A stretch of 8,676 nt of DNA from positions 1 through 8,676 of the forward strand of contig JAIPHS010000034.1 of assembly GCA_021735105.1 (NCBI GenBank), read 5' to 3'. Every line of letters starts with the position of its first letter. Within the stretch, counting starts at the first letter, position 1. The DNA comes from Candidatus Omnitrophota bacterium (GTDB taxonomy: Bacteria > Omnitrophota > Gorgyraeia > Duberdicusellales > 4484-171). Made by a program: the position numbers and the translations under genes. The notes beneath the pieces are model-generated. The model searched no databases. It had not been told where the DNA came from and worked only from the letters and a program-made list of their open reading frames with translations. Shown one piece after another: positions 4,944-8,676 of the stretch.

Positions 4944-7757
4944 TTACTTTTTCAAGGGGATGTTGTAATTACAGGTATGCCCCTGAGGTACTTTAATTTC
5001 TTTGACGATTGATAGCTTAGGTAGATATTCTATCGGCAGTGAATTAACGTCCAACCTTACCGTATACCTACCCGGATTCAAATTACCGAAATAATAAACT
5101 CCTTCGCTATTAGTTATAGTTTCTTCTTTTTCATCAAGCCTCACTTTAACTTTTGGGATCGGGGTGTCTTTTTCGTCTAATTTCCCGTTGTCATTTGAAT
5201 CATAATAAATAACCCCGTAGATGCTCGATTGTGAAGATAATCCGAAATTAATCTCTTTTGTCCCGCCCTTAGAAAGGCCTAATTTATAAGACCCGGGAGT
5301 GGTCAAAACATATTCCGCCGGCACGCTATCCAAATCAATGCTTGCTACAGCACTTTTTGCTTTTAAAGAAACGGAAAATTCTCCCGCTTTGTTGCTCATT
5401 GCTTTTTTTGGCCCAATGGTTATTGATATATCTCTTATTCCTTTTTCCCCTTTGTCTTTGATTTGATTCCCGTTTTTATCTTCGAATACAAAACCGGTAA
5501 TTTTTGTTTTAGCAGCCCAGATAAAGAAATTTTCCCAAGCTAACCTGGCTCCCAATCTTATATCGGCCTCTATATATTCTTCGGCATCATAATCTTCAGC
5601 CCAAACATTTCTTACTCTGCCGTCTAAAAACAATTCGGTATTTTCAGTAGGAAAAAAAGATATATTTAAGCTGCCTTCTAAGCTATCTTCGCCGGAAAGA
5701 AATGAATGTGTTGCTGTAGTTTCTTCTTCGTTACGATAGTTTGCTCTAATGTTAAACGACAAAGAAGGATTTATCGGACGAGAATAATCTAACCCCGCGG
5801 TAAATACTGTCGGATTAGATTCTAAATTATTGTGCAGCTCAGTTACCCAAGAATAAGTGTAATCACAATAAGTATACAAATCCGGGATTAATTCAAACCT
5901 TATCCCGCTAAGAGCGCTGTGTCTCCTATAATCGGAAGTAGGCGAAAGTGGATTTTTGCTGCGCTGAAAAGAGTGGCCAAGATACGTTGAAAGGTAATGG
6001 CCTCCAAAAAAATTTACTTCAAACCGCCGGTTATAATAAAGATTTGTACTCAGGGTCCGATAAGGCGAAATAATACCCGGCGCATAAGAATAGTTTAGAT
6101 AGCTCCTTAAGCTTGACTTCGGAGTTAATTCTAAATATAAAGAATTGCGTAAATCAAAATTTATCTTATCCGGATCGTCAGGATGAGGTAAATATCTCTC
6201 TCTGTATATATCCAGATTAGTGCTTGCGCTAAAATTATCCGAAGGCCTCCAGCTAAAATCGACTATACCCCCTATTTCTCCCCGATCCGGCGGCCTGCCG
6301 GTAATCGTTACAAAATCTTTTTCTACATTTCGAAACGAAAGATTCAAGTCCATTGTTGGAGTAGTTATAGATGAGGCTATGGTCCCTGCTATTTTATCTT
6401 CGTCGGTAGCTACCTCGGTTCGAATCGTTAAATCATCGAGAAGATGCTCGGTTTCTACCGAATAAACTTTTTCTTTTAAATAATCGGACCGGTCCCGGCC
6501 ATAAGCTTGGGCATGATTAAAAGTAAACTGATGGTCGCCATAAGGAAATAAAGTCAGGCTATAGCCAGTTGTAAAAGAATCTTTTTTATGATCAAGGCCG
6601 ATCCCGGGAGATATGTAGTGGTAATAGGTTTCGCCCTCCCGCCCATGAAATACAGTATATTTTAATTTCTTATTAAATGCCGGCGATTTAAAAGCTATCC
6701 CCATTAAAGTAGCCCCCGGAAAAGAAAGAGGCGAAAAGTATTGGTTAAAATCAAACCCATAAATAGAAAAATCTTCGAAATTCATGAACTTGCCCTCGGT
6801 TAGGCTAAGCCCGTATCCGGTAATCTCATTCCGGCTGCCAAGCTTTTCCCAATGAGCAAACCCATACATCTCTCCGTAAGGGGTAGGCCCCCTGATACCA
6901 GCCCATTGAGTTACATCCAAACTTGTTCTTCCCATTGTTCTGAATTTATCTCCCCGGTAGTAACCGTCCCAATCAATTGCGTATAAAAACTCAAGACCCT
7001 CGGGCTTTTCCCAATCCGTTTGCTTTTGGGCGTATATCCTCGGCCGGACCACATTAAGATTAAAAGTCCAGCGCCTTTGGCTATCCCAAACATGGATAAA
7101 TGTCGACCCGGTTCTTTCGGCAATTATTTTTAATGATGACCGGCCTATTTTTTGAACTGAAACTACTTCCGGTGAAATTACCAAAAAATTCTTTATTTCT
7201 CCGGAAGTTATCAGAAAAGAATTATAACGGTCAATTTTAATGCTTAAAGGAAATTCCTTTTCGCTGGCCAAAGAGAGGTTGATTCTTTGCTCTGTTTTTC
7301 CTTTTATTACCTTCTTTCCGGTAGGCTTGGTTGTCTCGACAGGTGCAGGAGGAGTTTCTCCCTTCTCCCATAAATCCAAAGCTTTTTCTATTTTTTCGAT
7401 TCTTTTACCTTTCGGCTCTTCTCGTTTAACTTGCAGGCCTTTTTCTTCTAAGCTCTCCCTGCGTTTTTTCTTTTTAATAAATTTTTCTAAATCAGTAACT
7501 TCTTTTTCGGATACAACTCTCCCCTCTTTTATCCTTTTGATAAGATTTAGATAGTAGTTAACTTCTTCTGAGGCAGGATTTATGATTTGAGCTATTTTGA
7601 AATAATGAAGGGCTTCGCCATAACTTTCCTCTTTGAATTCTCTCTTTCCTAATTCAAGCAGATATTCGTAAGATAAATTTTGAGAATAGGAAAAAGAAGA
7701 CAGCGATATCATGATGCAAATAAAAAAAAGAACAAAAAGGGGCCGGTTAAAACGCAT
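4944..7757 (-). CDS. Outer-membrane beta-barrel protein, usher-like, with TPR, pilus N-domain and two SdrD-B-like domains
   Basis: 937 residues, no characterised family named. Domain order: signal peptide 1-26 (cleaved after SYS or SYSQ); one TPR-like helix pair at about 28-75; a charged, coiled linker at 76-155. Residues 158-237 resemble the N-terminal domain of type II/III secretins and pilus proteins (ISPEVVSVQKIG, IIAERTGSTFIHVWD). About 255-748 are amphipathic beta strands rich in aromatics, Asn and Gly, a probable outer-membrane barrel. Two C-terminal Ig-like SdrD-B/carboxypeptidase-regulatory domains follow (751-839, 845-935), each with a Ca-binding-type loop (DKNGNQIKDKGE, DSNDNGKLDEKD). 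There is no secretin domain. Barrel plus two Ig-like C-terminal domains parallels chaperone-usher ushers, but the N-terminus differs. It starts 8 bp after the chaperone-like gene; AAAGGA touches the ATG, so coupling is likely. Confidence 0.85.
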   Translation of the reverse strand: MRFNRPLFVLFFICIMISLSSFSYSQNLSYEYLLELGKREFKEESYGEALHYFKIAQIINPASEEVNYYLNLIKRIKEGRVVSEKEVTDLEKFIKKKKRRESLEEKGLQVKREEPKGKRIEKIEKALDLWEKGETPPAPVETTKPTGKKVIKGKTEQRINLSLASEKEFPLSIKIDRYNSFLITSGEIKNFLVISPEVVSVQKIGRSSLKIIAERTGSTFIHVWDSQRRWTFNLNVVRPRIYAQKQTDWEKPEGLEFLYAIDWDGYYRGDKFRTMGRTSLDVTQWAGIRGPTPYGEMYGFAHWEKLGSRNEITGYGLSLTEGKFMNFEDFSIYGFDFNQYFSPLSFPGATLMGIAFKSPAFNKKLKYTVFHGREGETYYHYISPGIGLDHKKDSFTTGYSLTLFPYGDHQFTFNHAQAYGRDRSDYLKEKVYSVETEHLLDDLTIRTEVATDEDKIAGTIASSITTPTMDLNLSFRNVEKDFVTITGRPPDRGEIGGIVDFSWRPSDNFSASTNLDIYRERYLPHPDDPDKINFDLRNSLYLELTPKSSLRSYLNYSYAPGIISPYRTLSTNLYYNRRFEVNFFGGHYLSTYLGHSFQRSKNPLSPTSDYRRHSALSGIRFELIPDLYTYCDYTYSWVTELHNNLESNPTVFTAGLDYSRPINPSLSFNIRANYRNEEETTATHSFLSGEDSLEGSLNISFFPTENTELFLDGRVRNVWAEDYDAEEYIEADIRLGARLAWENFFIWAAKTKITGFVFEDKNGNQIKDKGEKGIRDISITIGPKKAMSNKAGEFSVSLKAKSAVASIDLDSVPAEYVLTTPGSYKLGLSKGGTKEINFGLSSQSSIYGVIYYDSNDNGKLDEKDTPIPKVKVRLDEKEETITNSEGVYYFGNLNPGRYTVRLDVNSLPIEYLPKLSIVKEIKVPQGHTCNYNIPLKK

Positions 7758-7765
7758 TCCTTTTG

Positions 7766-8566
7766 TTAATCTCTAACCTCGAGGATCTCAATCTCTCCCG
7801 AACCATTAACTAAAAAATCGATCTCCTTAACTAACACATCTCCTTTTCCCAAATCAAAGGTTAATACAGTAGTGTAACGGCCGAAAGAAAGTTTTTTAGG
7901 GATGATTATTTCAAGCCAAGTCTTATCTTCCGGCAACAGATACAATTGATCTAATTGCCCCCTGTCTTTTACCATCCCGCCGGAGTCCATAATGTAATAA
8001 GTTGTTTTTGGGCCCAAAAAAGTGTTGCCGGAATTAGCCAATTGCCCGGTTATCTTATAATAATTTCCGGTTATTTCGCTAAAGGTAACTTCTCTTTGGG
8101 CTCTTTTGGGATTTATGAATAATAAACTCCCTACCCTGCCGACAAGCGATATACCAGCACCGCTTTCTACACTGCCCAAAGGAGTTTCAAAAAATAAAAC
8201 CCCGCAGTGGGTCGCGCTAACTTTTTCATCCGGCTTAACGATAAAACCTACCTGTTTGCTTCCGTAGGCAGGTAGGATGAATTTTTGCGGTGAAAAGTTT
8301 ATCCAGCCCGCGATAGAGTTATTTTTTGTCCCCGGAGAATAGAATTCTTTTGCCCCCTCGTAAGGAGCTGTATATTCAAAATCTTCTAAATAAACTGTTA
8401 CTTCTGTTTTCAATTGAGAATCATTTCTTACGGTTATTTCTCCTCTGTAATTCTCAGATTGAGATAATTGGGTAACAAACTTACCCTTATCAATTCTGAT
8501 CGCATAGAGGCCGTTCTGGATCAAAAGCAAAAACAGAAAAAGCAACAAACAGCTTTTTTTAAACAG
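7766..8566 (-). CDS. Periplasmic Ig-fold protein, PapD/DUF916-like chaperone candidate
   Basis: About 266 residues if started at a CTG at 8566. That start gives a proper signal peptide (FKKSC, then a Leu/Phe core ending GLYA) and stands 6 bp after AGGAG at 8573-8577. The TTG at 8548 would lose the KK and lacks a Shine-Dalgarno. Mature protein: two Ig-like halves. The first has YRGEITVRNDSQLKTEVTVY, WINFSPQKFILPAYGSKQVGF and GVLFFETPLGS, the pattern of PapD-like chaperones and DUF916-type domains. The second, from about residue 150, has another beta sandwich (ITGQLANSGNTFLGP). Expected to act in the periplasm on subunits encoded upstream and pass them to the barrel protein 8 bp downstream; this role is inferred. 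No catalytic motif is seen. Confidence 0.78.
   Translation of the reverse strand: MFKKSCLLLFLFLLLIQNGLYAIRIDKGKFVTQLSQSENYRGEITVRNDSQLKTEVTVYLEDFEYTAPYEGAKEFYSPGTKNNSIAGWINFSPQKFILPAYGSKQVGFIVKPDEKVSATHCGVLFFETPLGSVESGAGISLVGRVGSLLFINPKRAQREVTFSEITGNYYKITGQLANSGNTFLGPKTTYYIMDSGGMVKDRGQLDQLYLLPEDKTWLEIIIPKKLSFGRYTTVLTFDLGKGDVLVKEIDFLVNGSGEIEILEVRD
8247..8276. repeat. Short palindrome inside the chaperone-like gene
   Basis: CCTACCTG (8247-8254) and CAGGTAGG (8269-8276) are perfect inverted repeats around a 14-bp spacer. They encode the LPAYGSKQVG stretch, which matches the normal LPxxGSKxV motif of this fold. It may be coincidence or an imperfect copy of a palindromic repeat taken into the gene. 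Confidence 0.6.
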
Positions 8567-8612
8567 AATAAACTCCTTTTGAACTCTAAAAGTTAAATCC
8601 TAAATAAAGTAC

Positions 8613-8676
8613 CTATCGTGCCGTAACACTTAGGTGTACGGTGCCTGAATAAGTTCCTGTCGGCTGATCTATGGGT
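8613..8676 (-). CDS. C-terminal end of a probable pilin-like or spore-coat-U-like subunit
   Basis: Only the last 20 codons and a TAG stop are inside the window; the gene continues past the right edge. The peptide TGTYSGTVHLSVTAR is the typical final beta hairpin of fimbrial/DUF4402/spore-coat-U type secreted subunits (consensus-like PAGTYSGTVTVTV). It lies 46 bp before the chaperone-like gene in the same direction, so it is probably the assembled substrate of the locus. Family assignment rests on this short end alone and is tentative. Confidence 0.6.
   Translation of the reverse strand, partial: PIDQPTGTYSGTVHLSVTAR

Noticed and set aside
7240..7554. 104-codon plus-strand ORF opposite the barrel gene
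   Set aside because: It overlaps the charged linker of the barrel gene; its Phe/Ser/Leu richness is what Lys/Glu codons give on the other strand.

Overview
The window is a compact, AT-rich piece of a diderm (Gram-negative-type) bacterial chromosome. The evidence for an outer membrane is a large signal-peptide-bearing beta-barrel protein and a periplasmic chaperone-like protein; housekeeping genes (S16, YajC, SecD, TrpE, HisI, HisF) are clearly bacterial. Low GC, lysine-rich proteins, a mixed his/trp gene order and palindromic or short tandem repeats inside genes fit an uncultured candidate phylum such as Omnitrophota. That placement is an inference and cannot be proved from this window.

Layout, left to right. 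(1) 1-1530, minus strand: rpsP -> yajC -> secD (secD runs off the left edge). It is preceded by a candidate promoter and nested inverted repeats at 1583-1690. (2) 1686-4337, minus strand: hisF -> hisI -> trpE, with a good sigma70-type promoter at 4366-4393. (3) 4338-4670: a divergent intergenic region holding the hisF promoter and, on the plus strand, a c-di-GMP-I (GEMM-I) riboswitch. Its expression platform can be read directly: a 12-bp antiterminator competes with an intrinsic terminator. The switch controls one small secreted protein (4671-4940). (4) 4944-8676, minus strand: end of a pilin-like gene -> periplasmic Ig-fold chaperone-like gene -> 937-residue outer-membrane barrel. The barrel protein carries an N-terminal TPR and a pilus/secretin-type N domain, and two C-terminal SdrD-B-like domains.

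How it may work together: region 4 has the logic of a chaperone-usher pathway (subunit, chaperone, outer-membrane barrel with two C-terminal Ig-like domains), but the barrel protein does not look like a classical FimD/PapC usher. It converges on the riboswitch gene with only 3 bp between the stop codons. The riboswitch terminator is bidirectional, because a U-run follows it on both strands. The barrel operon transcript should therefore run through the whole small gene in antisense before stopping, and the riboswitch gene, if it reads past its stop, should run antisense into the barrel gene. This c-di-GMP-gated, excludon-like arrangement next to a usher-analogue locus is the most interesting part of the window.
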